The notes beneath the pieces are model-generated. The model searched no databases, was not told where the DNA came from, and worked only from the letters and a program-made list of their open reading frames with translations. The position numbers and the translations under genes were made by a program. Positions 8,464-16,943 of a DNA stretch of 64,000 nucleotides are shown one piece after another. The stretch covers positions 4,436,039 to 4,500,038 of the forward strand of contig NZ_CP132480.1 in assembly GCF_030770395.1 (NCBI RefSeq), read 5' to 3'. Within the stretch, counting starts at the first letter, position 1, and each line of letters starts with the position of its first letter. Origin of the DNA: Telluria beijingensis (GTDB lineage: Bacteria; Pseudomonadota; Gammaproteobacteria; Burkholderiales; Burkholderiaceae_D).

Positions 8464-8511
8464 GAGCCGCCGAACGGCGGCTACACGCTTCGCGGCGCCG
8501 TTCGGCGCGGC
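8464..8511. repeat. GC-rich imperfect inverted repeat followed by a T-run
   Basis: GAGCCGCCGAACGGCGGC (8464-8481) is an imperfect inverse of the segment at 8492-8513, which contains GCGCCGTTCGGCGCGGC and runs into TTTTT (8512-8516). Each arm is also self-complementary. It resembles an intrinsic terminator reading rightwards, but no rightward gene ends just before it; it may insulate the DUF808 promoter from the BrnA-like gene. Confidence 0.4.
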
Positions 8512-8643
8512 TTTTTGCACTTCATGCCCGGAAATCTGCATCTCGTCGCTTTTGTCGGGCGACTGGCGGTCTGCATACGTATAGTGCATGACTGAAGGTT
8601 GCGGTACTGCAGCCTCGTCCCCCCAAACGAAGGAGATCACCTC

Positions 8644-8868
8644 ATGAACGCCGATTCGATCCAGCCTGCCGCTCCCGTCGCCGCCGCCCCGGTCCGTCGC
8701 ACCCGTCCGCCGAAGCGCAAGACCCGCATCACGATCTATCTCGACGACGAGGTGCTGAACGAATTTCGCAACCTGTCCGAACGTTGCGGCACCGGTTACC
8801 AGACCCTGATCAACGCGGCGCTGCGCAATCGGGTGCGGGGTCCGATCATCGAATCTGGCGTCGCATAA
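8644..8868 (+). CDS. Ribbon-helix-helix DNA-binding protein, BrnA-antitoxin-like
   Basis: A 74-residue protein. A Pro/Ala/Arg-rich N-terminal tail is followed by RITIYLDDEVLNEFRNLSER and GTGYQTLINAALRNRV. That pattern, a beta strand then a helix and the GYQT-IN-ALR motif, is typical of BrnA-type antitoxins and other ribbon-helix-helix repressors. AAGGAG lies upstream of ATG 8644. BrnA normally follows brnT; no BrnT-like gene (about 90 residues) can be found on either side, so this is either an orphan antitoxin or a stand-alone repressor. It is followed closely by the HU gene. Confidence 0.72.
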   Translation: MNADSIQPAAPVAAAPVRRTRPPKRKTRITIYLDDEVLNEFRNLSERCGTGYQTLINAALRNRVRGPIIESGVA

Positions 8869-8900
8869 GGCTTCCTTTCAAATTTCCCTCCGGGCGCGGC

Positions 8901-8929
8901 ATTACATATAGCAATATTTATGCTAATCT
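8901..8929 (+). promoter_or_regulatory. Probable sigma-70 promoter of the HU gene
   Basis: ATTACA (8901-8906) and TAATCT (8924-8929) are separated by 17 bases, with an upstream TG at 8921-8922 giving an extended -10. The stretch is conspicuously AT-rich for this genome and lies about 30 bases before the HU start codon. Confidence 0.5.
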
Positions 8930-8957
8930 TCCCGCTCTTTTAACCCCGGAGGGATTT

Positions 8958-9245
8958 ATGAAAAAAGGCGAACTGATCGCAGAATTCGCGAAGCGCACCG
9001 AGATGTCGGGCGCAGCCGCTGGCGACGCCGTGAACACCATCATCGAGATCATCACCGAGCGCCTCAAGAAAGGCGACACGGTGGGCATCACCGGCTTCGG
9101 CACCTTCTCGGTGACCAAGCGCGCCGCACGCAAGGGCCGTAACCCTGCCACCGGCGAAGTGATCAAGATCGCGGCATCGAAAAGCCCGCGTTTCTCGGCT
9201 GGCGCGACCCTGAAGGCAGCGGTCAACCCGACCAAGAAGAAGTAA
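8958..9245 (+). CDS. HU family DNA-binding protein
   Basis: 95 residues, close to the canonical HU length of 90. Family features are the N-terminal helical dimer region (MKKGELIAEFAKRTEMSGAAA), GFGTFSVTKRAARKGRNPATG forming the DNA-embracing arm, and the C-terminal SPRFSAGATLKAAVN. HU is a nucleoid protein that bends and compacts DNA. GGAGGGA stands a few bases before ATG 8958. The protein diverges somewhat from standard HupB, so this may be a second, specialised HU paralogue. Confidence 0.92.
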   Translation: MKKGELIAEFAKRTEMSGAAAGDAVNTIIEIITERLKKGDTVGITGFGTFSVTKRAARKGRNPATGEVIKIAASKSPRFSAGATLKAAVNPTKKK

Positions 9246-9357
9246 TCAGCACCACGGCCTCGCGTCGCGGCCCCGTTCGCGGGTCGCGCGCGCTGGCTGG
9301 ATTTGCCGTTTCCAGCACCACTCTCCCCCCGCAGTCCCTTTCATTATTTCCGCCGCC

Positions 9358-9996
9358 ATGAGCTTCACCACCTGGATCGCCTTCGTCATCGCCGGTTCGC
9401 TGATCGCCATTTCACCCGGTTCCGGCGCCGTGCTGTCGATGTCGCATGGCCTGGCCTATGGCCTCAAGAAGGCCAGCGCGACCGTCCTCGGCCTGCAACT
9501 GGGCCTGGTGCTGGTGCTGGTCATCGCCGGCGCCGGCGTCGGCTCGCTGCTGCTGGCGTCCTCGGTCGCGTTCACCGCGGTCAAGGTGATCGGCGCGCTG
9601 TACCTGATCTACCTCGGCATCAGCCAGTGGCGCGCGGCGCCCGCGCCCGGCCCGACGGCGTCGACCGCCGGCCTGGAAGCGCATCCGTCGTTCGGCAAGC
9701 GCGTGCTGACTGGTTTTCTCACCAATACCACGAACCCGAAGGGCATCATCTTCATGGTCGCGGTGCTGCCGCAGTTCATCGCCAAGGAGGCGCCGCTCGT
9801 CACCCAGCTGGCGATCCTGGGCGTGACCATGGTGGCGATCGATTCGATCGTGATGCACGGCTACGCCGCCCTGGCCGCCTCGATGCAGCGCTTCATGCGC
9901 GACCCGCGCCACATGCGCCTGCAGAACCGCGTATTCGGCGGGGTGCTGGTGGTGATCGGCTCGATGTTATTCTTCGTCAAGCGCCAGCAGGCCTGA
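9358..9996 (+). CDS. LysE/RhtB family amino-acid exporter
   Basis: 212 residues with about six membrane segments. The N-terminal AGSLIAISPGSGAVLSMSHG, then GALYLIYLGISQWR and FLTNTTNPKGIIFMVAVLPQF are standard LysE/RhtB motifs. These inner-membrane carriers export amino acids or derivatives such as homoserine and threonine; the substrate cannot be predicted. ATG 9358 directly begins the first membrane helix. It is a single-gene unit between HU and the DUF6600 gene. Confidence 0.9.
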   Translation: MSFTTWIAFVIAGSLIAISPGSGAVLSMSHGLAYGLKKASATVLGLQLGLVLVLVIAGAGVGSLLLASSVAFTAVKVIGALYLIYLGISQWRAAPAPGPTASTAGLEAHPSFGKRVLTGFLTNTTNPKGIIFMVAVLPQFIAKEAPLVTQLAILGVTMVAIDSIVMHGYAALAASMQRFMRDPRHMRLQNRVFGGVLVVIGSMLFFVKRQQA

Positions 9997-10138
9997 ATCC
10001 ACGATGCCGGCATATTTCCGTATGCCGGCAGATGCAACTTTGTGTAACCCGCGTTGTCCACGCGGGAGCTCGAGCGTTGTAATGAGGTTGCCTCGTTCCG
10101 TCCTTCATCCCGTCCGCGTTCCATCCTGGAGCCATGCC

Positions 10139-12058
10139 ATGACCCACCGCCTCGTTCATACCGCTGCCCTGCTCGCGCTGGCTGCGATTTCCACCTGCGC
10201 GTCGGCGCAGACCGTGCTGCAGACCGATCCGCCCGAGCAGATGCATGCCGCAGGGGTCATGGAAACCGAGCCGCCGGGCCGGGTCGGTCGTGTCTCGCTG
10301 GTCCAGGGCAAGGTCGAGATCGGCGGCGCCATTGGCTCCGAAAGCAACGCTGCCCTCGTCAACTGGCCAGTCACCACCAGCAACCTGGTCACGACCGCGC
10401 CCGGCGCGCGCGCCGAGATCCGGATCGGTTCTACTTCGATCCGCCTGGACGGCGACAGCTCGCTCGAGTTCACCGAACTGGACGACGACAGCCTGCGCCT
10501 GCGTCTGCACTTCGGCAGCGCCAGCATCCGCGTCATGAACAGCGAGGTAGTGCCCGAATTCGAACTGCGCACGGCCCAGGCGACAGTGCGCCTGACGCAG
10601 CCGGGCCGCCTGCGGGTGGACGCCGACCGCCTGCCCGACACCAGCCTGGTGAGCGTGCTCGATGGCGAAGCCCAGGTCGACGGTGCCGGCGCCAGCCTCA
10701 CCGTGCGCGCTGGCCGCAGCGCCGAAGTGCGCGACGACGACGTGCGCACCCTGCAGGCCCAACGCGACGAATTCGATGACTGGTCGCTCACCCGCGACCA
10801 GACCCTGGTGGCCGAGCAGTCGCAGCGCCACATCGGCACCGAGATGACCGGCTACGAAGAGCTCGACCGCTACGGCAGCTGGAGCACCAATTCCGACTAC
10901 GGCAGCCTGTGGACGCCGACCACAGTGGCGGCCGACTGGACGCCCTACCGCGACGGCCAGTGGAGCTATATCGCGCCCTGGGGCTGGACCTGGGTCGACA
11001 ACGCCCCATGGGGCTACGCACCCTTCCACTACGGCCGCTGGGTGCAGGTGCGCAATCGATGGGCCTGGGCCCCGGGCCGCCTCGAGCGGCGGCCGGTGTG
11101 GTCGCCGGCGCTGGTCGGCTGGGTCGGCGGTGGCAGCTGGAGCGTCGGCTTCGGCGCGCATAACCTGCATGCGCATGGCTGGTATCCGCTCAGCCCCTAC
11201 GACCGCTACGTGCCCGGCTACCGCCTGTCCGACGAGCGCCTGCGGCGCCTGAACGACTGGCGCCACGCCACCCGCCGCGCGGCCCAGCAGCGGCCCCATC
11301 ACGGCCTGACGGTAGTGCCGCGCGAGCATTTCGGCGGCCGCGGGCCGGTAGTGGTGCCGCGTGCGCCGCGTCCGGACCGGGCGTCGCTGGCGGTGCCGCG
11401 CGGACCGGGCAGCGCTCCGCCGCCGCCACTGGTGACGCGCGCAGGATTTAATAGCGACCGGCGCGATGTGCTCGACCGGCGCGAAGTACGCCAGCGCCTG
11501 GAGACCGGGCGCGTGACGCAGGACCGTTTCGAGCAGCGCGATCCGATGGCGGGCCAGCGCGAGAGCAATGAACGCCTGGCGCGCGAACGCGCGCAGCACC
11601 AGGAGCGCGTGGCGCGCCAGCAGGACGAACGCGAGCGCATGCAGCGCGACCTGGACAATCGCCTGCAGGCCGATCGCATGGGTTTCCAGCGCGACCGGGC
11701 CGATCGTGAACAGCGTGAACAGCGCGATCGCATGCGCGAACGGGCCGAACGTGTCCAGCAGCAGCAGCTTCAACGACCGATCATGACGGCCAATCCGGAG
11801 CCGGCTTTCAACCGTCCCGAGCCGCGGCCGATGCCGCGTCCCGAGTTCAGGCCCGAATCGAGGCCTGAATCGAGGCCCGAACCGCGTCCCGAACCGCGGC
11901 CGATCGCGCGACCCGAGCCACGCCCGGCCGCACCGCCGCAAATGGTCGCGCCGCCGCCGCCGCGTCCGCAGCCATCGGCGCCGGCCTTCCAGCCGCGCGG
12001 CGGCGCAGACCAGCGCGCCCATACCGATGCGCGTGGCCGGCAAATCCAGGAACGCTGA
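10139..12058 (+). CDS. DUF6600 domain-containing exported protein with FecR-like region and RPE repeats
   Basis: 639 residues. A signal peptide ends near residue 22 (ASA-Q). Residues ~40-200 resemble a FecR-type periplasmic beta domain (VSLVQGKVEIGG, VRLTQPGRLRVDAD). Residues ~235-360 are rich in Trp/Tyr/Gly (YGSWSTNSDYGSLWTP, GRWVQVRNRWAWAPG), the DUF6600 signature. Residues ~440-545 are a long charged Arg/Gln/Glu helix or coiled coil, and ~555-600 hold short RPE-x tandem units. The tail is Pro-rich. It is secreted to the periplasm or surface; no function is established. ATG 10139 is chosen for its signal peptide and an upstream GGAG. Confidence 0.82.
   Translation: MTHRLVHTAALLALAAISTCASAQTVLQTDPPEQMHAAGVMETEPPGRVGRVSLVQGKVEIGGAIGSESNAALVNWPVTTSNLVTTAPGARAEIRIGSTSIRLDGDSSLEFTELDDDSLRLRLHFGSASIRVMNSEVVPEFELRTAQATVRLTQPGRLRVDADRLPDTSLVSVLDGEAQVDGAGASLTVRAGRSAEVRDDDVRTLQAQRDEFDDWSLTRDQTLVAEQSQRHIGTEMTGYEELDRYGSWSTNSDYGSLWTPTTVAADWTPYRDGQWSYIAPWGWTWVDNAPWGYAPFHYGRWVQVRNRWAWAPGRLERRPVWSPALVGWVGGGSWSVGFGAHNLHAHGWYPLSPYDRYVPGYRLSDERLRRLNDWRHATRRAAQQRPHHGLTVVPREHFGGRGPVVVPRAPRPDRASLAVPRGPGSAPPPPLVTRAGFNSDRRDVLDRREVRQRLETGRVTQDRFEQRDPMAGQRESNERLARERAQHQERVARQQDERERMQRDLDNRLQADRMGFQRDRADREQREQRDRMRERAERVQQQQLQRPIMTANPEPAFNRPEPRPMPRPEFRPESRPESRPEPRPEPRPIARPEPRPAAPPQMVAPPPPRPQPSAPAFQPRGGADQRAHTDARGRQIQER
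11818..11935 (+). repeat. Tandem short repeats coding for RPE-x units
   Basis: Within the DUF6600 gene, 12-base units of the form CGNCCCGAACCG or AGGCCTGAATCG are repeated about nine times, giving RPEP, RPEF, RPES and RPEP in the protein. Such tracts are prone to slippage, so copy number may vary between strains. Confidence 0.7.
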
Positions 12059-12105
12059 GGAAAACCCCGGCATTGGCTACAATGCGCTTTTACACAGGAT
12101 TAGTC

Positions 12106-12372
12106 ATGGACCCGAAAGAATCACTCATCGAATACCCGAGCGAGTTCCCGATCAAGGTGATGGGCGCGACCCACATCGATTTCGCTCCCACCATCATCGC
12201 GCTGGTCACCCAGCTGGACCCGAGTTTCCATGAAGGCAAGCTGGAAACCCGTCCTTCGGCCCAGGGCAACTACACCGGCCTGACCGTCACCGTCACTGCC
12301 ACCAGCCGCGAGATGCTGGACGAGGTGTATCGCACCTTGTCGACTCATCCGATGGTCAAGATGGTGCTGTAA
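12106..12372 (+). CDS. ybeD: DUF493 family protein (YbeD-like)
   Basis: 88 residues matching the YbeD/DUF493 family: [15 protein letters not shown] near the start, a central [22 protein letters not shown] and a final THPMVKMVL. The fold is an ACT-like ferredoxin fold, and the gene is nearly always beside lipB, as here. Its molecular role is not settled; the association with lipoate metabolism is by synteny. ATG 12106 with AGGA upstream is preferred over the upstream in-frame start, because TACAAT near 12079 looks like a promoter -10 element. Confidence 0.88.
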   Translation: MDPKESLIEYPSEFPIKVMGATHIDFAPTIIALVTQLDPSFHEGKLETRPSAQGNYTGLTVTVTATSREMLDEVYRTLSTHPMVKMVL

Positions 12373-12487
12373 GCGCTGTTGTCATCCAGTCAAGCCGTGT
12401 GCCTGCCTGTTCGGCGGGCACGTCCCACCGCGCTGGCTTATAATGACGGGGCTGTCAACCGCCGGCCCGAGGCCCCGTTCTTACCCC

Positions 12488-13189
12488 ATGTCATCGACCC
12501 GTCCCGCCACGCCGCTCGTCCGTGAACTCGGCCGCGCCGACTATGAACCCACGTTCGCCGCGATGCGCGCCTTTACCGATGCGCGCACGCCCGAGACGCG
12601 CGACGAATTGTGGATCGTCGAGCATCCGCCCGTGTTCACGCTGGGCCTGGGCGCCGATCCCGGCCACGTGCTGGCGCCGCATGGCGTGCCGGTGGTCCAG
12701 ACTGACCGCGGCGGCGAGGTCACTTACCACGGCCCGGGCCAGGTGGTGATCTACCTGCTGATGGACTTGCGCCGCAACAAGCCAGGCGGCAAGCTGTACG
12801 CGCGCCAGTTTGTGGAAAAAATCGAACAGGCGGTGATCGATGTCTTAGGGGCGTATAATCTGGCCGGCGAGCGTATCGCCGGCGCACCCGGCATCTATAT
12901 CGCCGGCGGCCCGCGCAAGGGCGCCAAGATCGCCGCGCTGGGCCTCAAGGTGCGCGGCAATGGCTGCACCTACCACGGCGTGTCGCTGAACGTGGGCATG
13001 GACCTGGCCCCGTTTTCCTGGATTAACCCGTGCGGGTATTCGGGACTGGCCACGGTCGACATGCGCACCATGGGCGTCGAGGCGCCGCTGGCCGACGTCC
13101 AGCAGGCGCTGGCCAGGGCCTTGACCGAGCATCTCGGGCAGCAGATCGGCGCCAGCAACGCCGAGCCAGCCCTGAACAACATCAACTGA
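12488..13189 (+). CDS. lipB: Lipoyl(octanoyl) transferase
   Basis: 233 residues. LipB transfers octanoate from acyl carrier protein to the lipoyl domains of 2-oxoacid dehydrogenases and GcvH. Family blocks are [12 protein letters not shown] (about 74-85), the catalytic lysine in GAKIAALG (K147) and the catalytic cysteine in INPCGYSG (C182). Both active-site residues are present. It lies between ybeD and lipA in the conserved order, with lipA 24 bases downstream, so the three probably share transcription. ATG 12488 gives the expected length. Confidence 0.95.
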   Translation: MSSTRPATPLVRELGRADYEPTFAAMRAFTDARTPETRDELWIVEHPPVFTLGLGADPGHVLAPHGVPVVQTDRGGEVTYHGPGQVVIYLLMDLRRNKPGGKLYARQFVEKIEQAVIDVLGAYNLAGERIAGAPGIYIAGGPRKGAKIAALGLKVRGNGCTYHGVSLNVGMDLAPFSWINPCGYSGLATVDMRTMGVEAPLADVQQALARALTEHLGQQIGASNAEPALNNIN

Positions 13190-13213
13190 CGCCCTTTTGG
13201 GGCAACGAGCCAA

Positions 13214-14206
13214 ATGACTTCCGAAATCGATACCGGCATCGCCTCCGCATCCGCCTACAACGCCAGCGAAAAGCAGAAAGGCGCCAGCAAGACGTCGCGC
13301 ATCCCGATCAAGATCGTGCCGATCGCGGACGTCGAGCGCCTGAAAAAGCCGGACTGGATCCGCGTCAAGGCCGCCACCGCCTCGTCGCGCTTCTACGAGA
13401 TCAAGGACATCCTGCGCGCCAACAACCTGGTGACGGTGTGCGAGGAAGCCAGCTGCCCGAACATCGGCGAATGCTTCGGCAAGGGCACCGCGACCTTCAT
13501 GATCATGGGCGACAAGTGTACCCGCCGCTGCCCGTTCTGCGACGTCGGCCACGGCCGCCCTGACCCGCTGGACGTCAACGAGCCGGGCAACCTGGCCAAG
13601 ACCATCGCCGACCTGCGCCTGTCCTACGTCGTGATCACCTCGGTCGACCGCGATGACCTGCGCGATGGCGGCGCCGGCCATTTCGTCGAGTGCATCCAGA
13701 AGACCCGCGCGCTGTCGCCGAACACCAAGATCGAAGTGCTGGTGCCCGACTTCCGCGGCCGCCTCGAGAAGGCGCTGAACATCTTCGCCGACGGCCTGCC
13801 TGACGTCATGAACCACAACCTGGAAACCGTGCCGCGCCTGTACAAGGAAGCGCGTCCGGGCGCCGACTACACCCACTCGCTGGTGCTGCTGCGCGACTTC
13901 AAGAAGATGTACCCGAACGCGGTTACCAAGTCGGGCCTGATGGTCGGCCTGGGCGAGACCGACGAAGAGATCCTGCAAGTGATGCGCGACATGCGCGAGC
14001 ACGATATCGACATGCTGACCATCGGCCAGTACCTGGCGCCGACCAACTCGCACCTGCCGGTGCGCCGTTACGTGCACCCGGACGTCTTCAAGATGTTCGA
14101 AGAGAAAGCGTACGAAATGGGCTTCGTGCACGCGGCCGTGGGCGCGATGGTGCGCTCGTCGTATCACGCTGACCAGCAGGCGCATAACGCGGGCGTGGCG
14201 GCTTAA
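13214..14206 (+). CDS. lipA: Lipoyl synthase (radical SAM)
   Basis: 330 residues. LipA inserts two sulfurs into protein-bound octanoate. Both iron-sulfur clusters are readable: the auxiliary cluster ligands C76, C81 and C87 ([12 protein letters not shown]) and the radical-SAM CxxxCxxC C102, C106, C109 (CTRRCPFC). The C-terminal RSSYHADQQ segment supplies the conserved RSSY serine ligand. It follows lipB by 24 bases. Downstream is a paired-palindrome repeat element. All key residues are intact. Confidence 0.96.
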   Translation: MTSEIDTGIASASAYNASEKQKGASKTSRIPIKIVPIADVERLKKPDWIRVKAATASSRFYEIKDILRANNLVTVCEEASCPNIGECFGKGTATFMIMGDKCTRRCPFCDVGHGRPDPLDVNEPGNLAKTIADLRLSYVVITSVDRDDLRDGGAGHFVECIQKTRALSPNTKIEVLVPDFRGRLEKALNIFADGLPDVMNHNLETVPRLYKEARPGADYTHSLVLLRDFKKMYPNAVTKSGLMVGLGETDEEILQVMRDMREHDIDMLTIGQYLAPTNSHLPVRRYVHPDVFKMFEEKAYEMGFVHAAVGAMVRSSYHADQQAHNAGVAA

Positions 14207-14240
14207 GCACCTCGCTCACATCAGTAAAGTTTCAGTACGC

Positions 14241-14329
14241 ACGTCGTCCCCGCGAAGGCGGGGATCCAAGTATTGCTCGCGTTATCGATACGCGTGAAAC
14301 TTGGGTCCCCGCCTTCGCGGGGACGACGT
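14241..14329. repeat. Paired-palindrome interspersed repeat, copy A
   Basis: Two 31-base arms (14241-14271 and 14299-14329) are inverted copies of each other with one mismatch. Each begins or ends ACGTCGTCCCCGCGAAGG and contains its own small palindrome (CCCCGC-GAA-GGCGGGG type). The right arm runs into TTTTT. The same arms occur at 26388, 55048 and 59887, so this is an interspersed REP/dRS3-like element. Here it separates lipA from the helicase gene and may end lipA transcription. Confidence 0.9.
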
Positions 14330-14416
14330 TTTTGCGCCAGCGGTTGATGGCATCTGGACGAGGCCTTTGACGCCGGCGCGATATAGTAAGGTCAACCGAC
14401 TATCCAGCTTTTAGCC

Positions 14417-16432
14417 ATGAGCGATCACCCAGTTTCTCTTCCAGCTGACAATACCGAACCCGACGACGCCTTCCTCGAACGCGAACTCGGCCTGGCCGCG
14501 CGCGGCATCGAACTGGTCAAGATGGAAGGCCGGGTCTTCCTGCGCTTCTCGGGCGAAGTCCAGTACGAAGGCCTGCGCGTGCCCTACCGCCTGGTGCCGG
14601 GACGTGGCGTGCTGGCCAAGCCGAGCAAGTGGCGCAAGATGGACTTGCTGGCGCGGCGCGAACTGATCGAGGAGCGCACCAACGAGCAAGACCTGCAGCG
14701 CCTGCATGCCGAGACCGCGGAATTCGTGCGCGACATCGCCGAGGATGCCGACGAATTCGGCTGGGACCCGATGACGTTTCTCGACGTGCTGGACGAGCTG
14801 GAAACTTCCGAGCCGGCCGAGTACGTGTTCCAGCGCATCTCGCAGCGCCTGACCCACGCGGCCGAGCGCGAAGAAGAAGAGCGTCACGCGGCGCGCACCA
14901 AGGAAAGCATCAACCTGGCCGAATACCCGCAGTCGTTCGAGGTCGCCAGCCGCATGCAGCGCAAGTTCATCGCCTTGCTGGGGCCGACCAACTCGGGCAA
15001 GACCCATCGCGCGATGGAAGCGCTGGCCAAGGCCGGCAGCGGCGTGTATCTCGCTCCGCTGCGCCTGCTGGCGCTGGAAAATTATGAACGCCTGCAGGCG
15101 GCGCGGCCGCATGGCGCGCATGGTGACGCCATCAAGGTCAGCCTGATCACGGGCGAGGAACGGCGCCTGGAAGAAGGCGCGACCCACGTCGCCAGCACGG
15201 TCGAGATGCTCGACACCAGGACGCCGGTCGACGTCGCCGTGATCGACGAAATCCAGATGCTGGCCGACCGCGACCGCGGCGCCGCCTGGACCACCGCCGT
15301 GGTCGGCGCGCCGGCGAAGGTCGTCTACCTGGTCGGCGCGCCGGAAGCGCGGCGTGCGATCGAGGCGCTGGCCGAGCGCCTCGAGGTGCCGCTCGAAGTC
15401 CACGTGCTCAAGCGCATGGGGCCACTGGCGATGGAGCCGTCCGCCGTGCGCAAGCTGTCCAACCTGCGCCGCGGCGACGCCGTGATCTGCTTCTCGCGGC
15501 GCGAGGTCCTGATGTGGCGCGACATGATCACCGAGAAGGGCCTCTCGGTGGCCACCGTGTACGGTAACCTGTCGCCCGAGGTGCGCCGGGCCCAGGCCGA
15601 GCGCTTCCGCGAAGGGCAGGCCGACATCGTGGTCGGCACCGATGCGCTGGCGATGGGCCTGAACATGCCGATCGCGCGCATCGTGATGACCACCACCGTC
15701 AAGTACAACGGGGTTGGAGAGGAAGAGATCCCGGCGGCGCTGGCCAAGCAGATCGCGGGCCGGGCAGGGCGCTATGGCGTGCACGAGGAAGGCTTCGTCG
15801 CCGGCTACGACGACGACACCCACCAGGTGATGCGCGCGCTGATGAAGGAAAAGATTCCGCCGGTGGCCGCCACCGGTTTCGCGGTCGCGCCGTCGCTCGA
15901 ACAGCTGCACCGTATTTCGGCGGTGACCGGCGAGACCTCGCTGGTCAAGCTGCTGAAACGCTTCGTGCACAATATCGACGTGCCGGACGGCTTCTTCTAT
16001 CCGCGCATCACCGAGGAACAGAACGAGCGCGCCGAATGGCTCGATACCTTGCCGCTGTCGGTGGCGGAAAAATTCATGCTGTCGCTGGTGCCGATCTCGA
16101 GCCGCGTGCCGATGCTGCAAAGCTCCTGGGAACACTGGGCGCTGTCGCTGGCCAAGAAGAAGGTGGTCAAGCTGCAGCCGCATCCGAATCCGCAGCACCT
16201 GTTCTACATGAACCTGCAAGAGGTCGAGGATACCTGCCGCGTGTATTCGGCCTACGCCTGGCTGGGCTACCGCGAGCCGGAATACTTCCCCAGCATCGAG
16301 CTGGCCTCAGCGCTGGCGCGCGAAGCGGCGGAGCGGGTCGATGCGATGCTGCAGCAGCAGAATTCGGCGGCGCGCAAACGCCAGGGCCAGGGAGGAAAGC
16401 AGGGAGGAAAGCAGGGCGGCCGGCGGCGCTGA
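14417..16432 (+). CDS. SUV3-type DEAD/DEAH-box RNA helicase
   Basis: 671 residues. The Walker A motif GPTNSGKT lies at 189-196, DEIQ (motif II) at 277-280, VCF-type motif III/IV text AVICFSRREVLM follows, and motif VI QIAGRAGRYG is near residue 450. GPTNSGKT plus DEIQM is the signature of the SUV3 (SUPV3L1) family rather than RhlB or DeaD. In mitochondria SUV3 is the helicase of the RNA degradosome; the role of bacterial homologues is poorly known. An N-terminal ~180-residue extension precedes the core, and the tail is basic and Gly/Gln-rich (KQGGKQGGRRR), probably RNA-binding. Confidence 0.9.
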   Translation: MSDHPVSLPADNTEPDDAFLERELGLAARGIELVKMEGRVFLRFSGEVQYEGLRVPYRLVPGRGVLAKPSKWRKMDLLARRELIEERTNEQDLQRLHAETAEFVRDIAEDADEFGWDPMTFLDVLDELETSEPAEYVFQRISQRLTHAAEREEEERHAARTKESINLAEYPQSFEVASRMQRKFIALLGPTNSGKTHRAMEALAKAGSGVYLAPLRLLALENYERLQAARPHGAHGDAIKVSLITGEERRLEEGATHVASTVEMLDTRTPVDVAVIDEIQMLADRDRGAAWTTAVVGAPAKVVYLVGAPEARRAIEALAERLEVPLEVHVLKRMGPLAMEPSAVRKLSNLRRGDAVICFSRREVLMWRDMITEKGLSVATVYGNLSPEVRRAQAERFREGQADIVVGTDALAMGLNMPIARIVMTTTVKYNGVGEEEIPAALAKQIAGRAGRYGVHEEGFVAGYDDDTHQVMRALMKEKIPPVAATGFAVAPSLEQLHRISAVTGETSLVKLLKRFVHNIDVPDGFFYPRITEEQNERAEWLDTLPLSVAEKFMLSLVPISSRVPMLQSSWEHWALSLAKKKVVKLQPHPNPQHLFYMNLQEVEDTCRVYSAYAWLGYREPEYFPSIELASALAREAAERVDAMLQQQNSAARKRQGQGGKQGGKQGGRRR

Positions 16433-16516
16433 CATCGCCGGAATAGACGCCCTCCTCGAAACAGCGGGGCGTTCACGGTGTACGATGCCGGTTTTTACAA
16501 CAACATCGAGACGCAC

Positions 16517-16939
16517 GTGAATACCAAGCACACCCCGGAATCCTTCAACCAGTTCGGCGCCTCTTTCCTGCCGGGCCACCTCGGCATCCGCGTGACCGAA
16601 GTCGCTCCGGGCCGGCTGGCCGCCGAGATGAAGGTCGAGCCGCACCTGCTGGCGCCCAACGGCTACCTGCACGCCGGCAGCGTGGTCACGCTGGCCGATA
16701 CCTGCGCCGGCTATGGCTGCGTCAGCAACCTGCCCGAAGGCGCGCACAGCTTCACCACCATCGAGCTGAAGTCGAACCACCTGGGCACCGCGCGCGAGGG
16801 CGTGATTTCTTGCGTGGCGACCGCCGCCCACCTGGGCCGCACCACGCAGATCTGGGATGCGACCGTCATCGACCAGGCCAGCGGCAAGACGATCGCCCTG
16901 TTCCGCTGCACCCAGATGGTCCTCTACCCGAAGGCGTAA
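16517..16939 (+). CDS. PaaI family hotdog-fold thioesterase
   Basis: About 140 residues. The motif LAPNGYLHAGSVVTLADTCAGYG is the hotdog-fold PaaI signature, with the catalytic acid and HAG loop, followed by SFTTIELKSNHLGTAREG and the C-terminal CTQMVLYPK. Such enzymes hydrolyse aryl- or acyl-CoA thioesters. The start is uncertain: GTG 16517 gives VNTKHTPESF and normal family length, while GTG 16478 is an alternative that adds 13 residues. Neither has a strong ribosome site. It follows the helicase gene by 84 bases on the same strand. Confidence 0.85.
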   Translation: MNTKHTPESFNQFGASFLPGHLGIRVTEVAPGRLAAEMKVEPHLLAPNGYLHAGSVVTLADTCAGYGCVSNLPEGAHSFTTIELKSNHLGTAREGVISCVATAAHLGRTTQIWDATVIDQASGKTIALFRCTQMVLYPKA

Positions 16940-16943
16940 GGCG

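Noticed and set aside
9246..9357. GC-rich region after HU as an intrinsic terminator
   Set aside because: There is partial self-complementarity around 9262-9285, but stems are imperfect and no T-run follows.
9977..12073. Long minus-strand frame opposite the DUF6600 gene
   Set aside because: The plus-strand frame has signal peptide, FecR-like and DUF6600 features; the minus-strand product is Arg/His-rich without motif.
14241..14329. Inverted repeat considered as a CRISPR repeat unit
   Set aside because: Only one pair at the site, arms inverted not direct, no spacers and no cas genes in the window.
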